Positions 33,470-42,426 of a DNA stretch of 64,000 bases are shown one piece after another. Positions within the stretch are counted from its first letter, which is position 1; the number at the start of each line of letters is the position of its first letter. The stretch spans positions 7,336,170-7,400,169 of the forward strand of contig NC_021985.1 in assembly GCF_000444875.1 (NCBI RefSeq), in the 5' to 3' direction. Position numbers and translations under genes: made by a program. Source of the DNA: Streptomyces collinus Tu 365 (GTDB lineage: Bacteria > Actinomycetota > Actinomycetes > Streptomycetales > Streptomycetaceae). Under the pieces are notes generated by a model, which was not told where the DNA came from, did no database searches, and saw nothing but the letters and a program-made list of their open reading frames with translations.

Positions 33470-33940
33470 ATGAGACGAAGAAGGGTTCCCGACCACTCCT
33501 GGGCCGCGGAGCCCGACCCTCTGCTGGCCCTGGCCCAGCGGGAGTTGGCGTTCTACGCGCGGGCCTGCGACCGGGCCAGGCGGCTGCACCACGTCACCGA
33601 ACTGGGCGCCCTGCTCAGCACGTCGGTGACGGTCGTGGCCGCCGGGCTGCACGCCCCCGCCTGGCTCACCGCGCTGATCGCGGGCGGCGCCGTCTTCTTC
33701 ACCGGCATGCGCCAGCTCTACGGCGCCGGGTCGCGCTGGGTGCTGGCCGCGCAGGCGCGGGAGGCGCTGCGCCGGGCGCTCGACCGCTACCTGCTGCTGT
33801 CCCCGGCGGAGCGTGACGAGGCGGCCCGGCAGGCGCTGCAGAGCGTGGTCGAGGAGGTCGGCGCGAACGAGCTGCGCACCTGGGCCGAGACGCAGGGCGG
33901 CCGTCCCGAGGCGGCGCCGCTGCCCCCGGTGCAGACGTGA
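33470..33940 (+). CDS. DUF4231/SLATT-type two-helix membrane protein
   Basis: A 156-residue protein with a hydrophilic Arg-rich N-terminus, then DPLLALAQRELAFYARACDRARRLHHVTELGALLSTSVTVVAAGL, a helical hairpin with two transmembrane segments near 50–85, and an amphipathic Arg/Glu-rich C-terminal helix. This layout matches the SLATT superfamily (DUF4231), proposed as pore-forming effectors in conflict systems, but many streptomycete members occur without partners. No nucleotide-sensing or nuclease gene is adjacent. GTG 33464, six bases upstream, is an alternative start. Confidence 0.72.
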   Translation: MRRRRVPDHSWAAEPDPLLALAQRELAFYARACDRARRLHHVTELGALLSTSVTVVAAGLHAPAWLTALIAGGAVFFTGMRQLYGAGSRWVLAAQAREALRRALDRYLLLSPAERDEAARQALQSVVEEVGANELRTWAETQGGRPEAAPLPPVQT

Positions 33941-34337
33941 GGGCCCCTCGGCCGCAGCGGCGTCGAGGTGCGCCCGCTCGGCTTCGGCACCCTCCACACC
34001 CCGGTGGACGACGAGACGGCGCACCACCTCACCCTCTGGCGTGAGCCGTGCCGCCGTCCTGCCGGGCTGCGCGGGGGCCCGCCCCCGCCACGCGTGAACG
34101 CAGCCGCCCGGCGCGCGCGTGAGCCCGGGCGCTCGCCGCGCTGCGAGCGAGCCGTGCCGCTCCACGCCGCCGGGCGTGAACCTCACCACCTCACCCCCTG
34201 GCGTGAGCCGTGCCGCCGTCCGCCGCTCGCGCCGCCTGACCCCACGCCCCGCACCGCCGGGACCGCTGCGCCGCACGCGAACCCCGCCCAAGCCCACCAC
34301 GCGTCGGCACCATCCCGCCCTCGTACCCCGGCCCCCG
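33941..34337. other. gene-free spacer with an imperfect 38-bp direct repeat
   Basis: This is the spacer between convergent genes. Two copies of a 38-bp sequence (34022–34059 and 34184–34221, one mismatch; it contains GGCGTGAGCCGTGCCGCC) lie 162 bp apart, and a shorter related GAGCCGTGCCGC occurs at about 34150. I see no supported gene; a plus-strand stretch near 33965–34060 (VRPLGFGTLHTPVDDETAHHLTLWRE) looks somewhat protein-like and may be a decayed coding fragment. Confidence 0.5.
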
Positions 34338-35759
34338 CTAAGACCCCCGAGCCCCCGTCGCCAGCCTCGTGGGCGGCAGGTACTCGCGTACGTACGTCCG
34401 GTCCCAGCAGGCCCCCGTCTCGCGGAGTTCGCGCCAGGTCGTGTAGCGGTAGCGGAAGAGGCGGGCGCGGATGTGGCGGGGTGGGGTGTCGGGGGGGAAG
34501 GGGGAGCGGCGCAGCAGTCTCAGGGTGTCGCGGTCGTTCTCCAGCAGCCGTTCCACCAGGCCGCCGAACCAGTCGCCGGCGTAGGCGGGGGAGAGGGCGG
34601 CGAACCACATCAGCCAGTCCAGGCGCAGGTGGTAGGGCGCGAACTGGCGGGGCCAGTGCCGGGGGTCGCCCGGCTTGCCCCGGAACTCGTACTCCCGCCA
34701 GTCGGAGTCCTCGCGCGGCACGTCGTCCAGCGTGCCCTCGACGACCACCTCGTAGCGGACCCGGCTGACGCTGCCGAACGCCCCGTAGGTGTTCACCAGG
34801 TGCAGCGGGTCGAAGGAGCGGTTCATCACCTGGCGCCGGGAGACCATGTTCCGCACCGGGTGGTAGCTCAGGAACAGCAGCAGCGCGGCCACCGCGAGCA
34901 CGACCACCTCGTACCAGAGCGGCGCCGCGGGCACGGACGGCGCGCCGGTGGGCAGCCGGAGCGCGGACAGGGCCAGCACGACGGTGATCCAGTTCAGCCA
35001 GGAGAAGTTGCCCGACATCACCAGCCACAGCTGGGTGACGATCATCAGGGCGGCCGCGGCCGACGCGATCGGCTGGGGCGTGAAGAGCAGCACCGGCACG
35101 ACGAGCTGCGTGAGGTGGTTGGCCGCCACCTCCGCCCGGTGCAGCGGCCCCGGCAGGTGGTGGAAGAACCAGCTCAGCGGTCCCGGCATCGGCTGCGTCT
35201 CGTGGTGGTAGTACAGGCAGGTCAGCTTCCGCCAGCAGGCGTCGCCGCGCAGCTTGATCAGCCCGGCCCCGAACTCGACCCGGAACAGGATCCAGCGCAG
35301 CAGGAACAGCACGACGACGGGCGGCGCGACCTCGTCGTTGCCGAGGAACGCGGCCAGGAACCCCGTCTCCAGCAGCAGCGACTCCCAGCCGAACGCGTAC
35401 CACGTCTGGCCCACGTTGACGATCGACAGGTACAGCGCCCAGGGCACCAGCCACAGCGGGATCGCGGCCCACAGCGGCAGCAGCGAGTCCGCCCCCGCCA
35501 GCAGGGCCGCCGACACCGCGCAGCCCGCCCAGGCGCAGGCCGCGAAGAACCGGTCCGAGTAGTGGAGCTGGAACAGGCTGGGGGCCCGCCTGAACCGCAC
35601 CCGCGCCGTGAACCGCGGGACCGGCAGCATGCCGCGCGCGCCGAGCAGGGGCCGGAACTGGAGGGCCGCCGTCAGGAAGGCCACGAGGTACACGGCGGCC
35701 AGGGCCCGCTGGAAGACCAGCCGGCTCAGCCAGTAGTCGGGTGCGGTGAACCAGTCCAC
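34338..35759 (-). CDS. lipase maturation factor (LMF) family membrane protein
   Basis: A 473-residue polytopic membrane protein. It begins VDWFTAPDYWLSRLVFQRALAAVYLVAF and carries LMF-family blocks: WESLLLETGFLAAFL, RFRVEFGAGLIKLRGDACWRKLTCLYYHHETQPMPGPLSWFFHHLP, and YEFRGKPGDPRHWPRQFAPYHLRLDWLMWFAAL. Vertebrate LMF1 assists lipase folding in the ER; the bacterial role is unknown. The GTG at 35759 has AGGAG upstream. Confidence 0.88.
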   Translation of the reverse strand: MDWFTAPDYWLSRLVFQRALAAVYLVAFLTAALQFRPLLGARGMLPVPRFTARVRFRRAPSLFQLHYSDRFFAACAWAGCAVSAALLAGADSLLPLWAAIPLWLVPWALYLSIVNVGQTWYAFGWESLLLETGFLAAFLGNDEVAPPVVVLFLLRWILFRVEFGAGLIKLRGDACWRKLTCLYYHHETQPMPGPLSWFFHHLPGPLHRAEVAANHLTQLVVPVLLFTPQPIASAAAALMIVTQLWLVMSGNFSWLNWITVVLALSALRLPTGAPSVPAAPLWYEVVVLAVAALLLFLSYHPVRNMVSRRQVMNRSFDPLHLVNTYGAFGSVSRVRYEVVVEGTLDDVPREDSDWREYEFRGKPGDPRHWPRQFAPYHLRLDWLMWFAALSPAYAGDWFGGLVERLLENDRDTLRLLRRSPFPPDTPPRHIRARLFRYRYTTWRELRETGACWDRTYVREYLPPTRLATGARGS

Positions 35760-35952
35760 GGCCGTGCGCTCCTGCCTCCAGTGTGGCCGCCGCGACGCGA
35801 GGGACCCCAGCGGCGCGGGAAGGGCCCGTCACTGCGTGTACCTCGCCGCTCCGCCCGCGTAACCCGGACGGGTCCGCCGACCGCCGCCGGTGGGGACCCC
35901 GTCCGGTCCGGGCCCGCTCGAAGAATCCGGCAAACCCTGGCAAGGTGGGCGC

Positions 35953-38055
35953 ATGGCTGATCGGGGAGCGAGTGCCCTGTCACTCCCGGAGGACTGGCCC
36001 GCCCACCCGGATCCGATCCTGGCGCTCAACCGCATGGGCAGCTTCGACTGGGACCTGGACACCGGTCTGTTCAGCATGGACGCCCAGGCGCACGAGATCT
36101 TCGACCTGCGCCCCGAGGAGTACGACGGACGCCCCGAGAGCCTGACCCCGCGGGTGCCGCGCGCCGAGGGGCACCGCCTCGACGCCCTGGTGGCCCAGGC
36201 CATCAAGGACGGCCGGGAGAACTACGGCGCCTACTTCCGCGTCCGCCGCCGCGACGGGACCCTGCGCTGGACGCACACCCAGGGGTACATACGGCGGGAC
36301 GGCACCGGCCGCCCCCGGCGGATCATCGGCATCGTCCGGGACGCCACCGAGGAGCTGGACGAGGCGGTGGTGAGCCGGGAGCCGGCCGCGCAGGACGCCG
36401 CCCGGCGCGGGCAGACCAACGTCGTCCAGATCGCCACGGCGGCCCTCGCCCACGCGCGCACCGTCCAGGACGTCATCGACGTCGTCAAGGACACCCACGG
36501 CCTCACTCTGCTCGGCTCCACCAGCATGGTCCTCGGCCTCGTCGAGGCCGGCCGCATCCGGCTCGTCGCCGAGGGCCCCGCCGGCACCTTCGTGCCCGGC
36601 ACGCGGATCACCCGTATCGAGGAGCCCTACCCGATGAGCGAGGCGGTGCGCACCCTGAGCCCCTGCTTCATCGAGTCCCCCGAGGAGTTCGCCGACCGCT
36701 TCCCCGCACTGTGGGGACAGATCACCGGGCTGCGCATCACCGCCGCGGCCTATCTGCCGCTCATCGCCCAGGCCCGGCCGATCGGGGCGATGGGCCTGCT
36801 CTACAGCGACCGGCGCGGCTTCTCACGCGAGGAGCGCGACGTGCTGGTCGCGCTCGGCAGCAGCATCGCGCAGAGCCTGCAGCGCGCCATGCTCTACGAG
36901 CAGGAGAAGGACCTCGCCCAGGGCCTCCAGCAGGCCATGCTGCCGCGCACCATCCCGAGCGTGCGGGGCGCCGACGTGGCCGTCCGCTACCGCGCCGCCA
37001 CCGTCGGCGGGGCTCTCGGCCGGGACATCGGCGGCGACTGGTACGACCTGATCCCGCTGCCCGGCGAGAAGGTCGGCGCCGTCATCGGCGACGTCCAGGG
37101 CCACGACACGCACGCGGCGGCCGTGATGGGCCAGCTCCGCATCGTGCTGCGCGCCTACGCCGCCGAGGGCCACACCCCGGCCACCGTGATGGCCCGTGCC
37201 TCCGTCTTCCTGCGCGAACTGGACACCGACCGCTTCGCCACCTGCCTGTACGCGGAGGCCGACCTGTCCACCGGGGTGGTCCAGGTGGTCCGGGCCGGGC
37301 ACATCGACCCGGTCGTCCGGCACGCCGACGGCACCTGCCGGCGGGTCACCGTCGAGGGCGGGCTGCCGCTCGGTCTGTCCGCCGAGTTCGGCCGCCTCGA
37401 ATACCCGGTCTCCACCCTCGAACTCGACCCCGGCCACACCCTGCTGCTGTGCACCGACGGCCTGGTCGAACAGCCCGGCGTCGACCTCGACGACGGGATG
37501 CTGGCCCTGACCGCCCTCATCGACAGCGGCCCCGAGGAGGTGCGCGACCTCGCCGACCGGCTGATCCGGATGGCCGAGGAACGCGGCGGCGACGACGACG
37601 TGGCCCTGCTCCTGCTGCGCCGCCGCGCCCCCGAGGCCCCGCGGGCGGGGGGCCGGCTCCAGCAGCACGTGGCGCCCGGCGACCCCGAGGCCCTCACCCA
37701 GGCCCGGCACATGATCCGGGCCGCAGTCCGCTCCTGGGGCGCCCGCGACCGGTCCGACGAGATCGAGCTGGTCGCCGACGAGCTGATCACCAACGCCCTG
37801 ATGCACACCGAGGGCTCCGCGATCGTCACCGTGCGGGTCCTGGAGGGCAGCGGCCGCCGGCTGCGGGTCGAGGTGGAGGACTCCTCCAGCGCTCTGCCGC
37901 GCCGCCGGGACGCGGGGGAGAACGGCGTCTCCGGCCGCGGGCTGCTCCTGGTCGACCGGCTCGCCGACGTGTGGGGCGTGGAGGCGCGCGGCGGCGGCAA
38001 GGCCGTGTGGTGCGAGTTCGCGGTGCCGGACGCGACGCGGTCCGGCGGCGGCTGA
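35953..38055 (+). CDS. PAS–GAF–PP2C(SpoIIE)–HATPase regulatory phosphatase
   Basis: A 700-residue multidomain regulator. A PAS domain (about 25–130; YFRVRRRDGTLRWTHTQGYIRRDGTGRPRRIIGIVRDAT) is followed by a GAF domain (about 150–305), a SpoIIE/PP2C phosphatase domain (about 330–545; DIGGDWYDLIPLPGEKVGAVIGDVQGHD, LLLCTDGLVE, GGDDDVALLLLRR) and a C-terminal HATPase_c kinase domain (about 570–695; LVADELITNALMHTE, GVSGRGLLLVDRLADVWGV). These proteins typically control anti-sigma-factor antagonists by dephosphorylation, and may also act as anti-sigma kinases. No STAS partner lies nearby. AAGGTGGG precedes ATG 35953. Confidence 0.92.
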   Translation: MADRGASALSLPEDWPAHPDPILALNRMGSFDWDLDTGLFSMDAQAHEIFDLRPEEYDGRPESLTPRVPRAEGHRLDALVAQAIKDGRENYGAYFRVRRRDGTLRWTHTQGYIRRDGTGRPRRIIGIVRDATEELDEAVVSREPAAQDAARRGQTNVVQIATAALAHARTVQDVIDVVKDTHGLTLLGSTSMVLGLVEAGRIRLVAEGPAGTFVPGTRITRIEEPYPMSEAVRTLSPCFIESPEEFADRFPALWGQITGLRITAAAYLPLIAQARPIGAMGLLYSDRRGFSREERDVLVALGSSIAQSLQRAMLYEQEKDLAQGLQQAMLPRTIPSVRGADVAVRYRAATVGGALGRDIGGDWYDLIPLPGEKVGAVIGDVQGHDTHAAAVMGQLRIVLRAYAAEGHTPATVMARASVFLRELDTDRFATCLYAEADLSTGVVQVVRAGHIDPVVRHADGTCRRVTVEGGLPLGLSAEFGRLEYPVSTLELDPGHTLLLCTDGLVEQPGVDLDDGMLALTALIDSGPEEVRDLADRLIRMAEERGGDDDVALLLLRRRAPEAPRAGGRLQQHVAPGDPEALTQARHMIRAAVRSWGARDRSDEIELVADELITNALMHTEGSAIVTVRVLEGSGRRLRVEVEDSSSALPRRRDAGENGVSGRGLLLVDRLADVWGVEARGGGKAVWCEFAVPDATRSGGG

Positions 38056-38095
38056 GCGGCCGTGCGCCGGCGGCGCCGGATGGCACCCTGGACGT

Positions 38096-38959
38096 ATGCC
38101 GGAACTGCCCGAGGTCGAAGCGCTGAAGGACTTCCTCACCGAGCACCTGGTCGGCCGCCGGGTGGTGCGGGTGCTGCCGGTCGCCGTCAGCGTCCTGAAG
38201 ACGTACGAGCCCCCGCTCACCGCCCTCGAGGGCGGCGAGGTCACCGCCGTGGACCGGTACGGCAAGTTCCTCGACCTCGCGACGGACGGCGGACCGCACC
38301 TGGTCACCCATCTGGCCCGCGCGGGCTGGCTGCAGTGGCGGGACCGGCTGCCGGACGGCCCGCCCCGCCCGGGCAAGGGCCCGCTCGCGCTGCGCGTGGC
38401 GCTGGAGACGGGCGAGGGCTTCGACCTCACCGAGGCCGGCACCCAGAAGCGCCTCGCGGTGTACGTCGTCCGGGACCCGCGGGAGGTGCCCGGCATCGCC
38501 CGCCTCGGCCCCGACCCGCTCGCCGCGGACTTCGACGAGGAACGGCTCGCCGCCCTGCTGACGGACGAGCGGCGCCGGATCAAGGGCGCGCTGCGCGACC
38601 AGAGCCTGATCGCGGGGGTGGGCAACGCCTACAGCGACGAGATCCTGCACGCGGCGAAGATGTCCCCGTTCAAGATCGCCGCCTCGCTCACCCCCGAGGA
38701 GGTGCACCGGCTGTACGAGGCGCTGCGCACCACCCTGACCGAGGCGGTCGAGCGCTCACGCGGCCTGGCGGCGGGCCGTCTGAAGGCGGAGAAGAAGAGC
38801 GGCCTGCGCGTCCACGGACGCACCGGCGAGCCGTGCCCGGTCTGCGGCGACACCATCCGCGAGGTCTCCTTCAGCGACTCCTCGCTCCAGTACTGCCCCA
38901 CCTGCCAGACCGGCGGCAAGCCCCTCGCGGACCGCCGCCTGTCGCGCCTGCTCAAGTAG
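38096..38959 (+). CDS. Fpg/Nei-family DNA glycosylase
   Basis: A 287-residue base-excision-repair enzyme that removes oxidised bases and nicks the abasic site. Pro2 and Glu3 (MPELPEVE) are the catalytic N-terminus, Lys57 lies in RYGKF, and the helix–two-turn–helix reads QSLIAGVGNAYSDEILHAA. The four-cysteine zinc finger is CPVCGDTIREVSFSDSSLQYCPTCQTGGKPL. The usual RSTFYCPxCQ arginine is Ser/Leu-Gln here and the chain continues for ~15 residues, so substrate specificity may differ from MutM. Its stop faces that of the anti-sigma gene with only 23 bp between. Confidence 0.92.
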   Translation: MPELPEVEALKDFLTEHLVGRRVVRVLPVAVSVLKTYEPPLTALEGGEVTAVDRYGKFLDLATDGGPHLVTHLARAGWLQWRDRLPDGPPRPGKGPLALRVALETGEGFDLTEAGTQKRLAVYVVRDPREVPGIARLGPDPLAADFDEERLAALLTDERRRIKGALRDQSLIAGVGNAYSDEILHAAKMSPFKIAASLTPEEVHRLYEALRTTLTEAVERSRGLAAGRLKAEKKSGLRVHGRTGEPCPVCGDTIREVSFSDSSLQYCPTCQTGGKPLADRRLSRLLK

Positions 38960-38982
38960 CGGCGCCGGGTGTCCGCGCGGTC

Positions 38983-39636
38983 TCAGCTCGGGTCGAGCGA
39001 CACCAGCCGCTGCCCGTCCGTGGTGCGTACGTCGTAGTGGGCGATCTGGTCCGGGTGCATGGTGGAGCCGGCCATCGTCATGGTCGTGCCGGTGTCGCGG
39101 GTGCCCACGGACCAGCCGCCGACGACCTGCTCGGAGCCGTCGCGGCCCACGACGACCAGCCGGCAGGAGTGGGGGCCGGAGGCGTCCTTGACCTCCAGGC
39201 GCATCAGGCTGCCGGAGTCCCCGTCCTCGGTGGTCACGCGGGCCCACACGCCGGTGCCGGGGTCGGTGGCCGCGGTGACCCGGGAGGCCGGCTCGCCGTG
39301 CCCGGCGAAGGCCGTGAGCGCCGGTGCGGCCACCGCGAGCACCACCGAGGCGGCCAGGCCGTAGAGCAGGCGGCGGCGCCGGGCCCGGTGCCGGACCGTC
39401 AGTTCGCCCAGGAGCCGGTCGAGCAGCCGGGGACCGGGCTGGGCCATGGGGTGCACGAAGCGCGGCGTGGCACGGCGGTACAGCATCAACTGCCGTGCGG
39501 CGGGACCGAACTCGGTCACCTGTGCCGCGCACTGGGGGCACTCCATGAGGTGGTCCTCGAAGCGGAAGGACTCCGCCTCGTCCAGCACGCCGAGCGCGTA
39601 CGCGCCGACGTCGCGATGCCTTTCCAGGGACCTCAT
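38983..39636 (-). CDS. membrane anti-sigma factor with zf-HC2 domain
   Basis: A 217-residue protein. The N-terminal zinc-binding anti-sigma domain has His29, Cys33 and Cys36 (HLMECPQC). One transmembrane segment spans about 91–111 (LLYGLAASVVLAVAAPALTAF), and the extracytoplasmic part (about 115–217) resembles the RskA-like sensor fold. It likely holds the ECF sigma factor encoded two genes upstream on the same strand. GAGGAT precedes ATG 39636. A 184-bp spacer separates it from the gene before it, so it may have its own promoter. Confidence 0.87.
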   Translation of the reverse strand: MRSLERHRDVGAYALGVLDEAESFRFEDHLMECPQCAAQVTEFGPAARQLMLYRRATPRFVHPMAQPGPRLLDRLLGELTVRHRARRRRLLYGLAASVVLAVAAPALTAFAGHGEPASRVTAATDPGTGVWARVTTEDGDSGSLMRLEVKDASGPHSCRLVVVGRDGSEQVVGGWSVGTRDTGTTMTMAGSTMHPDQIAHYDVRTTDGQRLVSLDPS

Positions 39637-39820
39637 GCCGAATCCTCGTGCCGATGGGTGTGGGTGGGGTGACTCCTTGCTCCCATCCGTACGCAGACGA
39701 CAACCGAATCACTCAAGGCACACACCGAATCGTGACCTAGAGGTTCGGAGCGGCCCGGCCCGCGGATTGGTCAGGATCGCAGAAAAAACCGAAGAGGCCG
39801 GAACGCGGCAGGTCCAGGGC

Positions 39821-40336
39821 TCAGAAGAGGTGGATGGCCAGGTGTCCCAGCGGCAGTCCGAGCCGCCACGCGGGGGTCCACACCTTCGGTCCGTCGTCCT
39901 CCCCGAACACCGCGCCGCCGCCCGGCACCGCGTCCAGGTCGGGCGCGAGCAGCTCGGTCTCCTCCAGCCAGCGCCAGGCCTCGGCGGCCAGGGCCAGGTC
40001 GGGCGACGGCGCGCCGGCCGCGGCATCCTCGCCGGCCAGCTCGGCCATCCGCTCGCCCACCCACTCCTGCCACGGCTGGTCGTACGCGGTCAGGGACAGC
40101 CAGTTCTCCAGCTGCGAGACCACCCGGATGCCGGACAGCTCGCCGTCGGTGTCCGAGAGGAAGACCGTCAGGGCCAGCGCGTCCCGGCCGGCCCGGAACT
40201 CGAAGGACGTCGGCGGCATCAGATCGCCGGTGCGCAGCAGTTCGTCGGCGATGTACTCGGCGTACAGCCAGGCCATGGGGACGGCGAGTTCACCCCCGCC
40301 GGTGCCGTCCGTGCTCTCGTGACCTCTGTGCAGCAT
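39821..40336 (-). CDS. conserved hypothetical protein between sigma and anti-sigma genes
   Basis: A 171-residue soluble protein with no signal peptide, beginning MLHRGHESTDGTGGGELAVPMAWLYAEYIADELLRTGDLMPP. It is rich in Trp and acidic residues (WQEWVGERMAELAG, AAEAWRWLEETELLAPDLD). I do not recognise a domain. AGGAAGG precedes ATG 40336. Its position between the sigma factor and the anti-sigma factor hints at an accessory role, but it may simply be a neighbour. Confidence 0.7.
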   Translation of the reverse strand: MLHRGHESTDGTGGGELAVPMAWLYAEYIADELLRTGDLMPPTSFEFRAGRDALALTVFLSDTDGELSGIRVVSQLENWLSLTAYDQPWQEWVGERMAELAGEDAAAGAPSPDLALAAEAWRWLEETELLAPDLDAVPGGGAVFGEDDGPKVWTPAWRLGLPLGHLAIHLF

Positions 40337-40486
40337 CCCTTCCTGCCTTCCTCCGGTGCGTGCGCGTCGCCCGAACCCCTGGACCCGTTGTGGGCGGCCC
40401 CGTCCGGAACACGGATGAGGACAGCTGATGGCCCGAACGGGGGTCACAGCAAGGCGCTTTGCCGAGGTTTGACCAAGGCTCCGGTT

Positions 40487-41035
40487 TCACCGCAGGTCGG
40501 CCGCGTAACCCGGAAGGACCCGGCGCAGGGCGCGCAGCGCGTAGTAGGCGCGCGACTTCACGGTACCGGGCGGGATCCCGAGGGCCGTCGCGGCCTCCGC
40601 CACACTGGCCCCGCGGAAGTACACGAGTACCAGAACGTCACGGTGCTCCGGAGTGAGTGTCTTCACAGCCTCCCGGACATCGAGCACCGCGGTGGCCCGC
40701 TCGGCGTGGTCGGCGGTCACCCGGGCGTTCTCCGGCACCTCGTCGCCCACCTCGAAGGGCCGCGCCCGCCGGGCCCGCCGCGCGTCGATCGCGAGCCGCC
40801 GGGCCACGGTCAGCAGCCAGGGCCGTACGGAGTCGAAGTCGGCCGCCCGCAGCGCCTCGGGATGCTGCCAGGCGCGCACCAGGGTCTCCTGCACGAGGTC
40901 CTCGGCGCGCTGGCGGTCCCCGTCGCTCAGCCGCAGCAGCAGGGCGAAGAGGGGGCCGCCGTGGTCGCGCTGGAGCGCGGCGAGCTCGTGCTCGGCGGTC
41001 GTCGTCCCGGGGGGAAGTGAGGTTCCGGCCGTCAT
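40487..41035 (-). CDS. ECF-type RNA polymerase sigma factor
   Basis: A 182-residue sigma-70-family protein. Region 2 reads LLRLSDGDRQRAEDLVQETLVRAWQHPEALRAADFDSVRPWLLTVARRLAIDARRAR, and region 4 is LTPEHRDVLVLVYFRGASVAEAATALGIPPGTVKSRAYYALRALRRVL. It directs RNA polymerase to a small regulon, probably including its own genes, and is likely inhibited by the zf-HC2 protein encoded downstream. ATG 41035 lacks a clear ribosome-binding site, so a leaderless or weakly translated message is possible. It is divergent from the CapA-like gene. Confidence 0.93.
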   Translation of the reverse strand: MTAGTSLPPGTTTAEHELAALQRDHGGPLFALLLRLSDGDRQRAEDLVQETLVRAWQHPEALRAADFDSVRPWLLTVARRLAIDARRARRARPFEVGDEVPENARVTADHAERATAVLDVREAVKTLTPEHRDVLVLVYFRGASVAEAATALGIPPGTVKSRAYYALRALRRVLPGYAADLR

Positions 41036-41280
41036 GGCCGTATCGCAGCGCAGGGCGCGGCCGGGGGACAGGGGGCGCGCCCGGCTCTGCGACGGACGGT
41101 CGATCGCGGCGGTGAACGGTCGCACACGTGACCTTCCGCCGCACGGGGAGAGCACCGGATGGGTTAATTCGGGCGCTCGGGTTGTTTGCGTCGAGGGCCG
41201 GTTTCATACCCATATGCCCGTCAAGGCTTTGTCGGTAAATAAGACGTCCGCACAGACGACGACGATCCTGGGGTGAGCTG

Positions 41281-42426
41281 ATGATCGGACGCAGACACCA
41301 GGTGGCGCTGGCCCTGACCGCCCTCCTCGCCGCCGCGGCCGCCTGCCAGAACCAGGCGCGGCACGAGTCGGCGAGCCCGGGCCGTCCGGCGCCGCCGCCC
41401 GTCGTCCGCGACTTCACGCTCGTCGCGACCGGCGACGTGCTGCCGCACGCCTCCGTGATCGAGCGGGCGGGCTTCGACGCGGGCGGCCGGGGCTACGACT
41501 TCCGCCCGATGCTCGCCGGCGCCGAACCCGTGGTCCGCCGCGCCGACGTGGCCCTGTGCCACCTGGATACCGTCTACGGCGCCGACCGCGGCTTCACGGA
41601 TTTCAAGGCGCCCCCGCAGCTGGCCGCGGGCCTCGCCGCGACCGGCTACGACGGCTGCTCGACCGCCTCCGGCCACGTCCTGGACGACGGCGCCCCGGGC
41701 CTGCGGCGCACCCTGGACACCATGGACCGGGCCGGGCTGCGGCACTCGGGCACCGCCCGCACCGAGGCCGAGGCGCACTCGGTCACGATGCTCCAGGCCG
41801 GCCCGGCCCGGGTCGCGCACCTGTCGTACACCTACGGCACCGACGGCCACCCGATGCCCGCGGGGCAGCCCTGGGCGGTCAACCTCATCGACGCGGACCG
41901 GATGGTCTCCGACGCCCGGGCCGCCCGGCTCGCGGGCGCCGACGTGGTCGTCGTCTCGGTGCGCTGGGGCACCGAGTGGGAGGAGGCCCCGGACGGCACA
42001 CAGCTCGAACTCGCCCGGCGGCTCACCGCCTCGACCACCAACGGCCGCCCCGACATCGACCTGATCCTCGGCAGCCACGCCCACGTGCCGCAGGCCTACG
42101 AGAAGGTCAACGGCACCTGGGTGGTCTACGGCATGGGCGACCAGGTCGCCGGCGAGATGTACAACCGCAGGGGCGTGCAGGACTCGCGCGGCAACGAGTC
42201 CACGGTCGGCCGCTTCACCTTCACCGCGCCCGCCAACCCCGGTGACCGCTGGCAGGTCACCCGGGCCGAGTTCGTCCCGCAGATGTACGACCTCGACGCC
42301 GGCCGGGTGCTGGACCTCGGCCGGGCCATCGCCGGCGGCGCCGAGCTGCAGGGGGTGCGCGACCGCATCCGGGACGTGGTGCTCAGCCGTGGGGCCGCCG
42401 CCGACGGGCTGGTCATGGGGGACTGA
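41281..42426 (+). CDS. CapA-family lipoprotein (metallophosphatase fold)
   Basis: A 381-residue exported protein whose signal peptide ends in a lipobox-like LAAAAAC-QNQ. The CapA/PgsA domain has TLVATGDVLPHASV near the start, ALCHLDTVYG (usual NxE reads HLD), DGCSTASGHVLDDG, VVVVSVRWGTEWEE and ILGSHAHVPQAYEKVNGTWVVYGMGD. CapA proteins take part in poly-gamma-glutamate export or surface attachment, but capB and capC are absent, so the role is unknown. The stop abuts the stop of the convergent permease gene with no gap. Confidence 0.86.
   Translation: MIGRRHQVALALTALLAAAAACQNQARHESASPGRPAPPPVVRDFTLVATGDVLPHASVIERAGFDAGGRGYDFRPMLAGAEPVVRRADVALCHLDTVYGADRGFTDFKAPPQLAAGLAATGYDGCSTASGHVLDDGAPGLRRTLDTMDRAGLRHSGTARTEAEAHSVTMLQAGPARVAHLSYTYGTDGHPMPAGQPWAVNLIDADRMVSDARAARLAGADVVVVSVRWGTEWEEAPDGTQLELARRLTASTTNGRPDIDLILGSHAHVPQAYEKVNGTWVVYGMGDQVAGEMYNRRGVQDSRGNESTVGRFTFTAPANPGDRWQVTRAEFVPQMYDLDAGRVLDLGRAIAGGAELQGVRDRIRDVVLSRGAAADGLVMGD

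Noticed and set aside
30287..34300. Minus-strand 1337-codon open frame opposite the GH38 gene
   Set aside because: Antisense to a clear GH38 enzyme; composition reflects the complement of its codon bias.
34119..35960. Plus-strand long open frame opposite the LMF gene
   Set aside because: Gln/Arg/Val-rich shadow of the minus-strand LMF gene, which has clear family blocks and a GTG with AGGAG.
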